Below, piece by piece: positions 1 to 9,070 of a stretch of 64,000 bases of DNA. The stretch is from contig NZ_CP108462.1 of assembly GCF_036226365.1 (NCBI RefSeq), positions 6,418,501-6,482,500 of the forward strand, written 5' to 3'. Numbering within the stretch: the stretch's first letter is position 1; each line of letters starts with the position of its first letter. The stretch is from Streptomyces sp. NBC_01262 (GTDB taxonomy: Bacteria > Actinomycetota > Actinomycetes > Streptomycetales > Streptomycetaceae). The notes under the pieces were generated by a model. It did not search any database. It saw only the letters and a program-made list of their open reading frames with translations, and had not been told where the DNA came from. The position numbers and the translations under genes were made by a program.

Positions 1-387
1 CATGTCCTCGCGACCCTGCGGGAGGACGGCTCCCCGCGGGTCACCGGCCTGGAGGCGGACTTCCGCCTCGGGGAGCTGTGGCTCGGCATGATGGCCGGCT
101 CCCGCAAGGCCCTGGATCTGCGGCGGGATCCCCGCTTCGCGCTCCACGCCAACCCCGGCCCGGACGATTCCATGGACGGCGGCGATGTCCGGGTGAGCGG
201 GCGCGCCGCCGAGGTCACCGATCCCGCCGTCGTCGCCCGTTACGTGGACGCCGCCAAGCCGCCGGAGCCCTTCCACCTGTTCCGGGCCGAGCTCACCGAG
301 GTCGTACGCGTCCGGGTGGAAGGCGATGAACTCGTGGTCCAGAGCTGGCGTCCGGGGCGCGGGGTCCGGGTCGTGCGCCGCGCCTGA
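1..387 (+). CDS. Pyridoxamine 5'-phosphate oxidase-fold protein, C-terminal part (5' end outside window)
   Basis: Open in frame from base 1, so the true start lies upstream; 128 residues are visible. The pattern (ATLREDGSPRVTG, then a strand region LWLGMMAGSRKALDLRRDPRFALH, then a C-terminal AELTEVVRVRVEG) is typical of split-barrel FMN/F420-binding proteins of the PPOX family. In that family the R-x-L-D-L-R-R-D-P-R stretch follows the cofactor-binding strand. Many actinobacterial members bind F420 or heme rather than FMN, and I cannot tell which here. It is followed directly by a strong hairpin (393-427), so transcription probably ends there. Family fairly sure, substrate unknown. Confidence 0.75.
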   Translation, partial: HVLATLREDGSPRVTGLEADFRLGELWLGMMAGSRKALDLRRDPRFALHANPGPDDSMDGGDVRVSGRAAEVTDPAVVARYVDAAKPPEPFHLFRAELTEVVRVRVEGDELVVQSWRPGRGVRVVRRA

Positions 388-392
388 AACGC

Positions 393-427
393 GGAAGGGC
401 CCCGGCCGAATCGACCGGGGCCCTTCC
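393..427. terminator. Bidirectional intrinsic terminator between the PPOX gene and tRNA-His
   Basis: A perfect 13-bp inverted repeat (393-405 GGAAGGGCCCCGG with 415-427) and 9-nt loop. It begins 5 bp after the stop codon at 387 and lies 6 bp beyond the 3' end of the minus-strand tRNA-His, so it could terminate both. There is no long T tract, as is common in Streptomyces. Confidence 0.75.
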
Positions 428-433
428 ATCAAG

Positions 434-507
434 GGTGAGTGACGGGACTTGAACCCGCGGCCACCTGGACCACAACCAGGTGCTCTACCAGCTGAGCTAC
501 ACCCACC
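434..507 (-). tRNA. tRNA-His (anticodon GTG)
   Basis: On the minus strand the sequence folds as a full cloverleaf: acceptor GTGGGTG paired with CACTCAC (one G-T pair), D arm GCTC-AGCTGGTA-GAGC, anticodon arm CCTGG-TTGTGGT-CCAGG, T arm with GGTTCAAGTCC. The anticodon is GTG. The base before G1 (complement of 507) is G and the discriminator (complement of 434) is C, the extra G-1:C73 pair diagnostic of tRNA-His. No CCA is encoded. Confidence 0.96.
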
Positions 508-590
508 ATGTCCGGTACTTTTTCCACTCCGTACCGGCCGAGAAAAAGTGTACAGGATCCGATGGGGTGCTCGCTCCCGCCTTTCGGCGG

Positions 591-1193
591 CTATTGCGCA
601 GGCAGGACGTACTTCGCGGCGATGGTGCGGGCGGTGTCCGTGTCGGGGCCGGGCTGGGGGACGAAGACGGCCTCGCGGTAGTAGCGCAGCTCGGCGATGG
701 ACTCGCGGATGTCGGCCAGCGCCCGGTGGTTGCCGTTCTTCTCGGGGCTGTTGAAGTAGGCGCGCGGGTACCAGCGGCGGGACAGCTCCTTGATGGAGGA
801 GACGTCCACGATGCGGTAGTGGAGGTGCTGCTCCAGGCCGGGCATGTCGCGGGCCAGGAAGCCGCGGTCGGTGGAGACGGAGTTGCCGCACAGCGGCGCC
901 TTGCGGGACTCGGCGACATGCTCGCGTACGTACGCCAGGACCAGCTTCTCGGCCTCTTCGAGGGTCACACCGCCGTCGAGCTCCTCCAGGAGGCCGGAGG
1001 CGGTGTGCATGTCGCGTACGACCTCGGGCATGGTCTCCAGGGCCTCGGCGGGCGGGCGGATCACGATGTCCACGCCTTCGCCGAGGATGTTCAGTTCCGA
1101 GTCGGTCACGAGGGCGGCCACCTCGATCAGCGCGTCGTGCGCCAGGGAGAGGCCGGTCATCTCGCAGTCGATCCACACCATCCGGTCGTTCAT
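591..1193 (-). CDS. orn: Oligoribonuclease (3'-5' exoribonuclease)
   Basis: 200 residues, full family length. It hydrolyses 2-5 nt RNA (including pGpG from c-di-GMP turnover) in the cytoplasm. The DEDDh catalytic set is visible: D9 and E11 in WIDCEMTG, D109 in STDRGFL, and H156 and D161 in HRALAD. It starts at an ATG only 5 bp after the stop of adpA, so the two are probably one transcript; orn lying just downstream of adpA is the known arrangement in Streptomyces griseus. The visible ribosome binding site is weak, which suits translational coupling to adpA. Confidence 0.96.
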   Translation of the reverse strand: MNDRMVWIDCEMTGLSLAHDALIEVAALVTDSELNILGEGVDIVIRPPAEALETMPEVVRDMHTASGLLEELDGGVTLEEAEKLVLAYVREHVAESRKAPLCGNSVSTDRGFLARDMPGLEQHLHYRIVDVSSIKELSRRWYPRAYFNSPEKNGNHRALADIRESIAELRYYREAVFVPQPGPDTDTARTIAAKYVLPAQ

Positions 1194-1198
1194 GTGTA

Positions 1199-2701
1199 TC
1201 AGCCTACGGGGCGATCCCTCGGTCCCGGCATAGCCGCGTTGCGTCCGCGTACGTCTCGGTCACCGCGCAGCCGTCCGGGCTGCTCGGGGATGCGCGAGGT
1301 GAAGCTGTCGTTGTCGGACTTCACGGGCGTCGGCTGGGAGGGCAGCCCGGAGGACGAGGGCATGGCCGTGGCGTGGCCGCGGCGCTGCGCGCCCACCGTG
1401 GCGGAGCCGGTTCCCGGTCCGCTTCCGGGGCCCGTTCCCGGGCTGCCGGCGGGATCAGGGGTGCGGGATTCCTTGGCCGGGGGCTCGGTCTCGTCCTGCG
1501 GGCGGCGGGCCCGGTAGGCGGCCCGGTAGGAGGCGGGGGAGGAGCCGAGCTGGCGCCGGAAGTGGCCGCGCAGGGCGACGGGCGAGCGGAAGCCGCAGCG
1601 TCCGGCGACCTCGTCGACCGAGTAGTCGGAGGTCTCCAGGAGCCGCTGGGCCTGCAGGACGCGCTGGGTGATCAGCCACTGCAGGGGAGCGCTCCCGGTG
1701 AGGGTGCGGAAACGCCGGTCGAAGGTGCGGCGGCTCATGTAGGCGCGCGCGGCGAGGGTCTCCACGTCGAACTGCTCGTGGAGGTGCTCCAGTGCCCACG
1801 CGACGACCTCGGCCAGCGGGTCCCCGCCGATCTCCTCCGGTAAAGAGCGGTCCAGATGGCGCTGCGGGCCACCGCCCCAGTCGCTGCCGCGCCGCGGGGA
1901 CACCACCAGGCGGCGGGCCAGGGTGTTCGCGGCCTCGGCGCCGTGATCGGTGCGCACGACGTGCAGGCACAGGTCGATCCCGGCGGCGGTGCCGGCCGAG
2001 GTCAGGACGTCGCCGTCGTCGACGAAGAGCTCGCGCGGGTCCACATGGACCGACGGGTAGCGCTTGGCGAGGGTGGGCGCGTACATCCAGTGGGTGGTGG
2101 CGGGGCGCCCGTCCAGCAGCCCGGCGGCGGCCAGCACGAAGGCGCCGGTGCACAGGCCGATGATCCTGGCGCCCTCCTCGTGGGCCCTGCGCAGCGCGTC
2201 CAGGGCCTCCACGGGCGGCGGCTGGGAGATCGAGCGCCAGGCGGGCACCACGACGGTGCCGGCCCGCGAGAGCGCTTCCAGACCGTACGGGGCGGTGAGC
2301 TCCAGGCCGCCGGTGGTGCGCAGCGGGCCGTCCTCGCCGGCCGCGACCAGGAGGCGGTAGCGGGGCACGCCGGCGTCCTGGCGGTCGATGCCGAACACCG
2401 ACAGCGGGATGGAGCTCTCGAAGATCGGTCCGCCGCTGAACAGCAGCACCGCCACGACCTCCTGGCGGCGGCGCGCGGAGAGCTTGCGGGCTGACCGGGA
2501 GGACGACGGTGACGACGGCGACGACGCGGCGGACACTGCCGAAGGTGCCGAGCCTGCCGAAGCGGACGCCGATGGCGCCGACGGCGCGGTGGTGGCCGAC
2601 ATGCCGGCCATCGACGGGGTGTCCGCCGCCGTGCCGGTCCAGGACTCCTGGTTCATGGAGCTCAAGCCCCCCTCGGTCGTCTCGTCCTCTCGGTCCTGCA
2701 C
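1199..2701 (-). CDS. adpA: AdpA, AraC-type master regulator of development and secondary metabolism
   Basis: Streptomyces AdpA activates many morphogenesis and antibiotic genes and binds TGGCSNGWWY-like sites. The protein has a DJ-1/PfpI-like domain (roughly residues 85-270; VVAVLLFSGGPIFESS, IIGLCTGAFVLAAAGL) and a C-terminal AraC DNA-binding domain (two helix-turn-helix motifs, YMSRRTFDRRFRTLTG and GFRSPVALRGHFRRQLG). Between them is an in-frame TTA leucine codon (1841-1843, in DRSLPEEI), the bldA-dependent codon conserved in adpA genes. Start is uncertain: GTG at 2701 has GGGGGAA six bases upstream, GTG at 2707 is too close to it, and ATG at 2656 also has a purine-rich box. With either early start there is a Ser/Ala-rich leader of about 60 residues before RKLSARRR, longer than in the AdpA proteins I know. 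Identity is secure; the N-terminus is not. Confidence 0.95.
   Translation of the reverse strand: MQDREDETTEGGLSSMNQESWTGTAADTPSMAGMSATTAPSAPSASASAGSAPSAVSAASSPSSPSSSRSARKLSARRRQEVVAVLLFSGGPIFESSIPLSVFGIDRQDAGVPRYRLLVAAGEDGPLRTTGGLELTAPYGLEALSRAGTVVVPAWRSISQPPPVEALDALRRAHEEGARIIGLCTGAFVLAAAGLLDGRPATTHWMYAPTLAKRYPSVHVDPRELFVDDGDVLTSAGTAAGIDLCLHVVRTDHGAEAANTLARRLVVSPRRGSDWGGGPQRHLDRSLPEEIGGDPLAEVVAWALEHLHEQFDVETLAARAYMSRRTFDRRFRTLTGSAPLQWLITQRVLQAQRLLETSDYSVDEVAGRCGFRSPVALRGHFRRQLGSSPASYRAAYRARRPQDETEPPAKESRTPDPAGSPGTGPGSGPGTGSATVGAQRRGHATAMPSSSGLPSQPTPVKSDNDSFTSRIPEQPGRLRGDRDVRGRNAAMPGPRDRPVG
1841..1843 (-). promoter_or_regulatory. TTA codon of adpA (bldA-tRNA checkpoint)
   Basis: The codon reads TTA on the minus strand, in the linker between the DJ-1-like and AraC domains (CGC TCT TTA CCG GAG = R-S-L-P-E). 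TTA is rare in Streptomyces and is read only by the bldA tRNA, so AdpA synthesis should depend on bldA. Confidence 0.93.
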
Positions 2702-2707
2702 TGTCAC

Positions 2708-3383
2708 TTCCCCCGCGTCTTCCTCAAGATCGAATCTACTGTGTTCACTGGGGCTGTAGTGGCAAGTTCACCACCTGGCTGTATGTCGACATGACCACTT
2801 GGCGTGAAGCATTCGATCACGAAGCGTTCCACTCGCCAGGCCTGGTGGGAAGTGTGCCTCGCCCTCCTCGCACAGGCGCACAACGGTTGTGCGCCCCCTG
2901 GGAGTACGTCCCCGCTGGTGAGGGCGGTGTGAAGGGGTTGTGTGCCCAACGGGCGTACTGCGGTGAGAAGTTGGCTGAAAAAAGTCGGCAATACCGCACG
3001 CGCCCCAGGTCAGCGCACCGGCGCACACGCAGGAGGTGGCCAATGCGCCTGTGCGCCCCCACCCCTTTTCGGCCCCCTGAGGACGATTCCGGATATGGCC
3101 GGAGGCGGACAGGCCGGGAAGGGCGCTGAAGGACGAGTTGTCCGATTGGCGCGGACGCGTTGCGCTCGGCGCCGGACTCCGGCATTCTCCTGGAAACTTC
3201 CGGGTATGCGGTGGCTGTGAAGGACTCGGCGCATCTGTGCACGGGTGCTCCACCGCCGTACTCTGGAGTCAGCGGGAAGGGCAGCCCCTTACCGGTCATA
3301 TCGGCCGGTCCCGCGGCCCCCGCAAGCGTTGTTGTCCGCCCATCGGAGCCCCCGGGCACCGACGATCCGTCGAGAAAACCATC
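2708..3383. other. Long non-coding region between adpA and the stress-protein gene
   Basis: 676 bp with no convincing gene: open frames on both strands lack family features and a sensible ribosome binding site. A long untranslated or promoter region upstream of adpA is usual in Streptomyces, where it carries regulator sites including AdpA's own. Two 9-of-10 matches to TGGCSNGWWY are present, at 2760-2769 (TGGCAAGTTC) and 2800-2809 (TGGCGTGAAG). I found no clear gamma-butyrolactone-receptor palindrome. Confidence 0.6.
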
Positions 3384-3905
3384 ATGGCCGGTTACGAGCA
3401 CCCTGAGCCCGCCGAAGGAAAGCCGCTCGCCGACCCGGCGTCGGTACCCGAGGCGGCTACTGAGCTGCGCACCTCCTGCGACCCCGCCTTCCGGCACGGG
3501 GTCGTGGTCGGCTTCGACGGCTCCGTCTCCAGCGAGCGCGCCCTGGCGTACGCCATCGGAATGGCCCGGCGCTCGGGCTCCGCGCTGATCATCGTGCACG
3601 TCGCCAACCGGCTCCCGGCCACCGTGTGGGCCGGCTGCGAGCCGCCGGTCTTCGTGGACGTACCGGATCACCGGACGGAGGTGCTGGGCCTTGAGCTGGC
3701 CTGCGCCGACCATCTGTCCGAGGTGCCCTGGATCCTGGTCGAGCGCGGCGGCGACATCTGCCACGAACTGGAGGAGGTCGGCCGGGAGTACGAGGCCGAC
3801 GCGATCGTGGTCGGCGGCACGCACGGCATCATCGGCAAGATCTTCGGCTCGGTGGCCGGACGGCTCGCGCGGCGCGCTCAGCGGCCTGTGATCGTCATTC
3901 CGTAG
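3384..3905 (+). CDS. Universal stress protein (UspA family), single domain
   Basis: 173 residues from ATG 3384. The core is one Usp domain: VVVGFDGSVSSERAL near the N-terminus, then ALIIVHVA, and a C-terminal nucleotide-binding loop VGGTHGIIGKIFGSVAGRLA ending in RPVIVIP. This G-x2-G-x9-G(S) signature marks ATP-binding Usp proteins. Streptomyces encodes many, often linked to stress or stationary phase. The ribosome binding site is weak (GAGAAAACC before ATG). The reading frame stays open upstream to 3138, but that part lacks domain similarity and I exclude it. Divergent from adpA; role unknown beyond the family. Confidence 0.85.
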   Translation: MAGYEHPEPAEGKPLADPASVPEAATELRTSCDPAFRHGVVVGFDGSVSSERALAYAIGMARRSGSALIIVHVANRLPATVWAGCEPPVFVDVPDHRTEVLGLELACADHLSEVPWILVERGGDICHELEEVGREYEADAIVVGGTHGIIGKIFGSVAGRLARRAQRPVIVIP

Positions 3906-4051
3906 CGCTGTGACCGCGCAGAGTCATAACGATTTGGTGCACAGCGGTTGAAATATCGCCGCGGCGGGTTGCTTGTGCCTTTGTGAAGGGTATTCCACCT
4001 GCGGTTTCGTAGTTTCGGAGTTTCTTCCCTCGTACACGAAGGGGGTCCGCG

Positions 4052-4651
4052 GTGGACAACGACGTCTCCACGGCACGCACCGCAGGAGCCGGAGCAACGC
4101 CTCTGGGATACCTGGCACTCGGCCTGACGCTGCTCGCGTTCGGCCTCTTCAGCACTGGCGCGATCGACGACGCGGCGGCCGGCGATGCCGCCCGGCTCGC
4201 GCTCTACGTCGGCGGCATCACCCAATTCGTCGCCGGAATGTGGGAGTTCTACCGGGGCAGCGCCTTCGCGGGCACCGCGTTCGCCTCGCTCGGGGCCTTC
4301 TGGTTCACCTGGGGCGCCTCGTCCGGGGCGGCGGCGAGCAAGGAGGTCACAGGGCTGTTCTTCCTGCTGTGGGCCCTGCTGGCGCTCAGCCTGACGGTGG
4401 CCGCCTGGCAGCTCGGCGGCGTGGCGCAGACCGCCTTCGCGCTGCTGACCGTCTCCCTGGCCCTCTTCGGCATCGCCGCACTCGCCTCGAACACCGGCTT
4501 GGGCAAGGCCGCGGGCTGGGTCGGCGTGGCGGCGGGCGCCGTCGCCTGGTACGGCGGCACGGCGCTGCTCACCAACGCCACCTGGGGCCGCCGGGCCCTG
4601 CCGTCGGACGGCTGGCGGCTGGCGGTGCCGCACCGCGGGCACACGGCGTGA
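4052..4651 (+). CDS. GPR1/FUN34/YaaH-family acetate/succinate-type transporter
   Basis: 199 residues with six hydrophobic segments, the size and topology of AceTr-family channels/transporters (YaaH/SatP) that move acetate and related short carboxylates across the cytoplasmic membrane. The N-terminal TPLGYLALGLTLLAFGL corresponds to the family NPAPLGL-type motif, and ITQFVAGMWEFYRGSAFAGTAFASLGAFW is the characteristic central stretch. The start is GTG 4052 with GAAGGGGG placed 6-8 bases upstream. A strong hairpin follows at 4657-4687. Substrate is inferred from family only. Confidence 0.85.
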   Translation: MDNDVSTARTAGAGATPLGYLALGLTLLAFGLFSTGAIDDAAAGDAARLALYVGGITQFVAGMWEFYRGSAFAGTAFASLGAFWFTWGASSGAAASKEVTGLFFLLWALLALSLTVAAWQLGGVAQTAFALLTVSLALFGIAALASNTGLGKAAGWVGVAAGAVAWYGGTALLTNATWGRRALPSDGWRLAVPHRGHTA

Positions 4652-4656
4652 CGGCC

Positions 4657-4687
4657 GGGGGTCCGGGGCCGACGGCCCCGGACCCCC
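4657..4687. terminator. Intrinsic terminator after the acetate-type transporter (shared with glmS)
   Basis: Perfect 14-bp stem (4657-4670 GGGGGTCCGGGGCC with 4674-4687), 3-nt loop GAC, followed by TTCTTGT on the plus strand. It sits between convergent genes and could serve both. Confidence 0.8.
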
Positions 4688-4712
4688 TTCTTGTGCTTTG
4701 CCTACTCGACGC

Positions 4713-6527
<1,815 letters not shown>

Positions 6528-6576
6528 GTGTTTGGCTGTCCCTCCTGATCGTGTTCATGGTGTGCTCGGCCGCGAC

Positions 6577-6852
6577 TCAGCCGTAGACGATGCGGCGCAA
6601 CTGTCTCAGCGAGTACTCCGGCGGCGTCACCGCGCGATAGGGCAGCTCAGCGGTGATCCGGTCGAAAATATCCGTGTTCACCAGCCCCTTCGCCTGTAGC
6701 TCGCGGTGGCGGCGCCGGACGAAGTCCTCTGCCGTCTCGTCGAAGTACGCCAGGACGTCCTGGATCACCCTGGCGGCCTCGCCGCGTTGCAGCGGCGTGG
6801 TCCTGACCAGGTGGTCGATGAGGTCGTCATACGACGCACGGCTTTCGAGCAC
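6577..6852 (-). CDS. Small conserved protein of unknown function
   Basis: 91 residues from GTG 6852 (GCAGGA eight bases upstream); a TTG at 6888 would add 12 residues. It is charged and predicted mostly helical, with no signal or membrane segment. Motif-like parts are RASYDDLIDHLVRTT near the N-terminus, VLAYFDETAEDFVRRRHRELQAKGL in the middle, and the ending SLRQLRRIVYG. I recognise the pattern as one recurring in bacterial genomes but know no function. It lies between glmS (49 bp downstream) and an acyl-CoA dehydrogenase (72 bp upstream) on the same strand, so it may be cotranscribed with either. I give no function. Confidence 0.7.
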   Translation of the reverse strand: MLESRASYDDLIDHLVRTTPLQRGEAARVIQDVLAYFDETAEDFVRRRHRELQAKGLVNTDIFDRITAELPYRAVTPPEYSLRQLRRIVYG

Positions 6853-6924
6853 CGGATGATCCTGCGGGAGGGAGGGCCCGCTTTGCAAGAATCCTGCCCG
6901 ATATCGGGCAGGCGATGAGAGAAA

Positions 6925-8130
6925 CTAAGCCATGGGCAGCCCCAGCTCCCGGGCGATCAGCATGCGCTGCACCTCGCTGGTGCCCTCGCCGATCTCCAGG
7001 ATCTTGGAGTCCCGCCACATCCGGGCCACCGGGTACTCGTTCATGAAGCCGTAGCCGCCGTGGATCTGGGTGGCCTCGCGGGCATTGGTGACCGCGATCT
7101 CCGAGGAGTAGAGCTTGGCGAGCGCCGCCTCCTTCTTGAACGGCTCGCCCGAGAGCAGCCTCGACGCCGCGTCCCGCCAGGCCAGGCGGGCGGTGTGGGC
7201 CCGCATCTCCATGTCGGCGAGCTTGAACTGGATGGCCTGGTTGGCCCCGATCGGCCGGCCGAAGGCCTCCCTGGCCTTGGCGTACGCCACCGACTCGTCC
7301 ACGCAGCCCTGCGCCAGGCCGGTGGCCAGCGCCGAGATCGCGATCCGCCCCTCGTCCAGGATCCGCAGGAACTGGGCATAGCCCCGCCCCTCCTCGCCCA
7401 CCAGATTGCCCGCCGGGACCCGGCAGTCCGCGAAGGCCAGCTCACGGGTGTCCGAGGCGTTCCAGCCCACCTTGCTGTACTTCTTGGAGACCGTGAACCC
7501 GGGGGTGCCCGACGGCACGATGATCGACGAGATCTCCGGGCGGCCGTCGGCCTTGCGGCCGGTGACGGCGGTGACCGTGACCAGAGCCGTAATGTCGGTG
7601 CCGGAATTGGTGATGAAGCACTTGGTGCCGTTGATCACCCATTCGCCGGTCGCCTCGTCCAGCCTGGCCGTGGTGCGCGTGCCGCCCGCGTCCGAGCCGC
7701 AGTCCGGCTCGGTGAGCCCGAACGCGCCCAGCGCCTCGCCCGAGGTCAGGCGCGGCAGCCACTCGCGCTTCTGCTCCTCCGTGCCGAAGCGGAAGATCGG
7801 CATGGCTCCCAGCCCCACCCCGGCCTCCAGGGTGATCGCCATTGAGGAGTCCACCCGCGCCAGCTCCTCCAGGGCCAGACAGAAGGCGAAGTAGTCGCCG
7901 CCCATCCCTCCGTACTCCTCGGGGAACGGCAGTCCGAACAGGCCCATCCGGCCCATCTCACGGACGATCTCGTACGGGAACTCGTCGTGCTCGTAGAACT
8001 CGCCGATCTTCGGCGCGATGACATCGTGCGCGAACTGCTCCACCGTGCGGCGGAGTTCCTCGTATTCGGCCGGCAGCCGGTGGGAGGGGATCGCGACGGA
8101 TGCCCCGGAGGGCGTCATGGCGGTGGTCAT
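6925..8130 (-). CDS. Acyl-CoA dehydrogenase of the acc-hmgL operon (FadE4/AcdH-like)
   Basis: 401 residues. FAD-dependent alpha,beta-dehydrogenation of short or branched acyl-CoA (for example isovaleryl-, isobutyryl- or butyryl-CoA). Domain order is helical N-terminal, beta-barrel (GLTEPDCGSDAGGTRTTA; VINGTKCFITNSG) and helical C-terminal (RREAFGRP-type motif REAFGRPIGANQAIQFKLADM; QIHGGYGFMNEYPVARMWRDSKILEIGEGTSEVQRMLIAR). The catalytic base should be the glutamate of the EGTSE loop. It is the last gene of accD1-accA1-hmgL-acd, 7 bp after hmgL, with GAGGAG upstream of ATG 8130. That order matches the AccR-controlled accD1A1-hmgL-fadE4 operon of S. avermitilis, which supports a role in leucine/short-chain acyl-CoA breakdown. 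Confidence 0.92.
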   Translation of the reverse strand: MTTAMTPSGASVAIPSHRLPAEYEELRRTVEQFAHDVIAPKIGEFYEHDEFPYEIVREMGRMGLFGLPFPEEYGGMGGDYFAFCLALEELARVDSSMAITLEAGVGLGAMPIFRFGTEEQKREWLPRLTSGEALGAFGLTEPDCGSDAGGTRTTARLDEATGEWVINGTKCFITNSGTDITALVTVTAVTGRKADGRPEISSIIVPSGTPGFTVSKKYSKVGWNASDTRELAFADCRVPAGNLVGEEGRGYAQFLRILDEGRIAISALATGLAQGCVDESVAYAKAREAFGRPIGANQAIQFKLADMEMRAHTARLAWRDAASRLLSGEPFKKEAALAKLYSSEIAVTNAREATQIHGGYGFMNEYPVARMWRDSKILEIGEGTSEVQRMLIARELGLPMA

Positions 8131-8137
8131 GGCTGAC

Positions 8138-9070
8138 TCACTCCTCGTGGGAGAGGGCGCGGACGGTACGGGACGGGCTGGGTCGGCCCAGTTGCTCCGC
8201 CATCCACACGCTGGTGGCGGTGAGGCGGGTGAGGTCGACCCCGGTGTCGATGCCGAGGCCGTTCAGCATCCAGAGGAGGTCTTCGGTCGCGAGGTTTCCC
8301 GTGGCGCTCTTGGCGAACGGGCAGCCGCCGAGGCCGCCTGCCGAGGCGTCCACGATGCTCACGCCCTGCTGGAGGGCGGCGAGGGTGTTGGACAGGGCCT
8401 GGCCGTAGGTGTCGTGGAAGTGCACGGCGATCCGGTCGAGCGGGACATCCAGCGCGCCGAGCAGCGCCACGACATGGCCGGGGGTCGCGACCCCGATCGT
8501 GTCGCTGATGCTCACCTCGTCGCAGCCGAGGTCGAAGAGCCGCCGGGCGACGGCCGCGACCTGCCCGACCGGCACCGGCCCCTCCCAGGGATCGCCGAAG
8601 GCCATGGACAGATAGCCGCGCACACTCGCTCCCGCGGCCCGCGCCTTGGCCGCCACCGGCTCGAACATCGCCAGCGACTCCTCGACCGTCCGGTTCAGAT
8701 TGGCCTTCGCGAACGACTCCGTCGCGCTCCCGAACACGGCGACCTCGCGCACCCCCAGGGCCAGCGCGCGGTCCAGCCCCCGCTCGTTCGGCACCAGTAC
8801 GGGGAGGTGGACCCCCGGCAGGTCCTCCAGCAGCGGCATCAGCTCTTCGGCGTCGGCCAGTTGGGGCACCCACTTGGGGTGCACGAAGCTGGTCGCCTCG
8901 ACCGTGCGCAGCCCCGCCGCGGCCAGGCGGTGGATGAACTCCGCCTTGACGGCGGTCGGCACGGTCGCCTTCTCGTTCTGCAGCCCGTCACGGGCGCCGA
9001 CCTCGTGGATGCGGACGCTTCGCGGAAGGCCGTCGAGCGGCAAGTGCATGGGCAGGCCGGTGGCGGTCAT
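8138..9070 (-). CDS. hmgL: Hydroxymethylglutaryl-CoA lyase
   Basis: 310 residues. It splits HMG-CoA to acetoacetate and acetyl-CoA, the last step of leucine catabolism. A TIM-barrel HMGL-like fold is evident: HEVGARDGLQNE near residue 20, VHFHDTYGQALSNTL (metal-binding histidines) and the HMG-CoA lyase signature loop GGLGGCPFAKSATGNLATED with the catalytic cysteine. I chose ATG 9070 because it overlaps the accA1 stop as ATGA (9067-9070), so the two are translationally coupled; the frame stays open far upstream but that is inside accA1. The enzyme directly follows the carboxylase that would make 3-methylglutaconyl-CoA, though no hydratase gene is in this operon. Confidence 0.94.
   Translation of the reverse strand: MTATGLPMHLPLDGLPRSVRIHEVGARDGLQNEKATVPTAVKAEFIHRLAAAGLRTVEATSFVHPKWVPQLADAEELMPLLEDLPGVHLPVLVPNERGLDRALALGVREVAVFGSATESFAKANLNRTVEESLAMFEPVAAKARAAGASVRGYLSMAFGDPWEGPVPVGQVAAVARRLFDLGCDEVSISDTIGVATPGHVVALLGALDVPLDRIAVHFHDTYGQALSNTLAALQQGVSIVDASAGGLGGCPFAKSATGNLATEDLLWMLNGLGIDTGVDLTRLTATSVWMAEQLGRPSPSRTVRALSHEE

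Noticed and set aside
480..1517. Long plus-strand reading frame opposite orn
   Set aside because: Typical high-GC shadow of the orn coding strand: no domain, poor start, and complementary to a secure gene.
2509..3129. Small frames in the adpA leader
   Set aside because: No motif, weak starts, and overlap with a region expected to be regulatory.
6528..6576. glmS ribozyme
   Set aside because: The region before glmS is too short and lacks the pseudoknot pattern; also not expected in actinomycetes.
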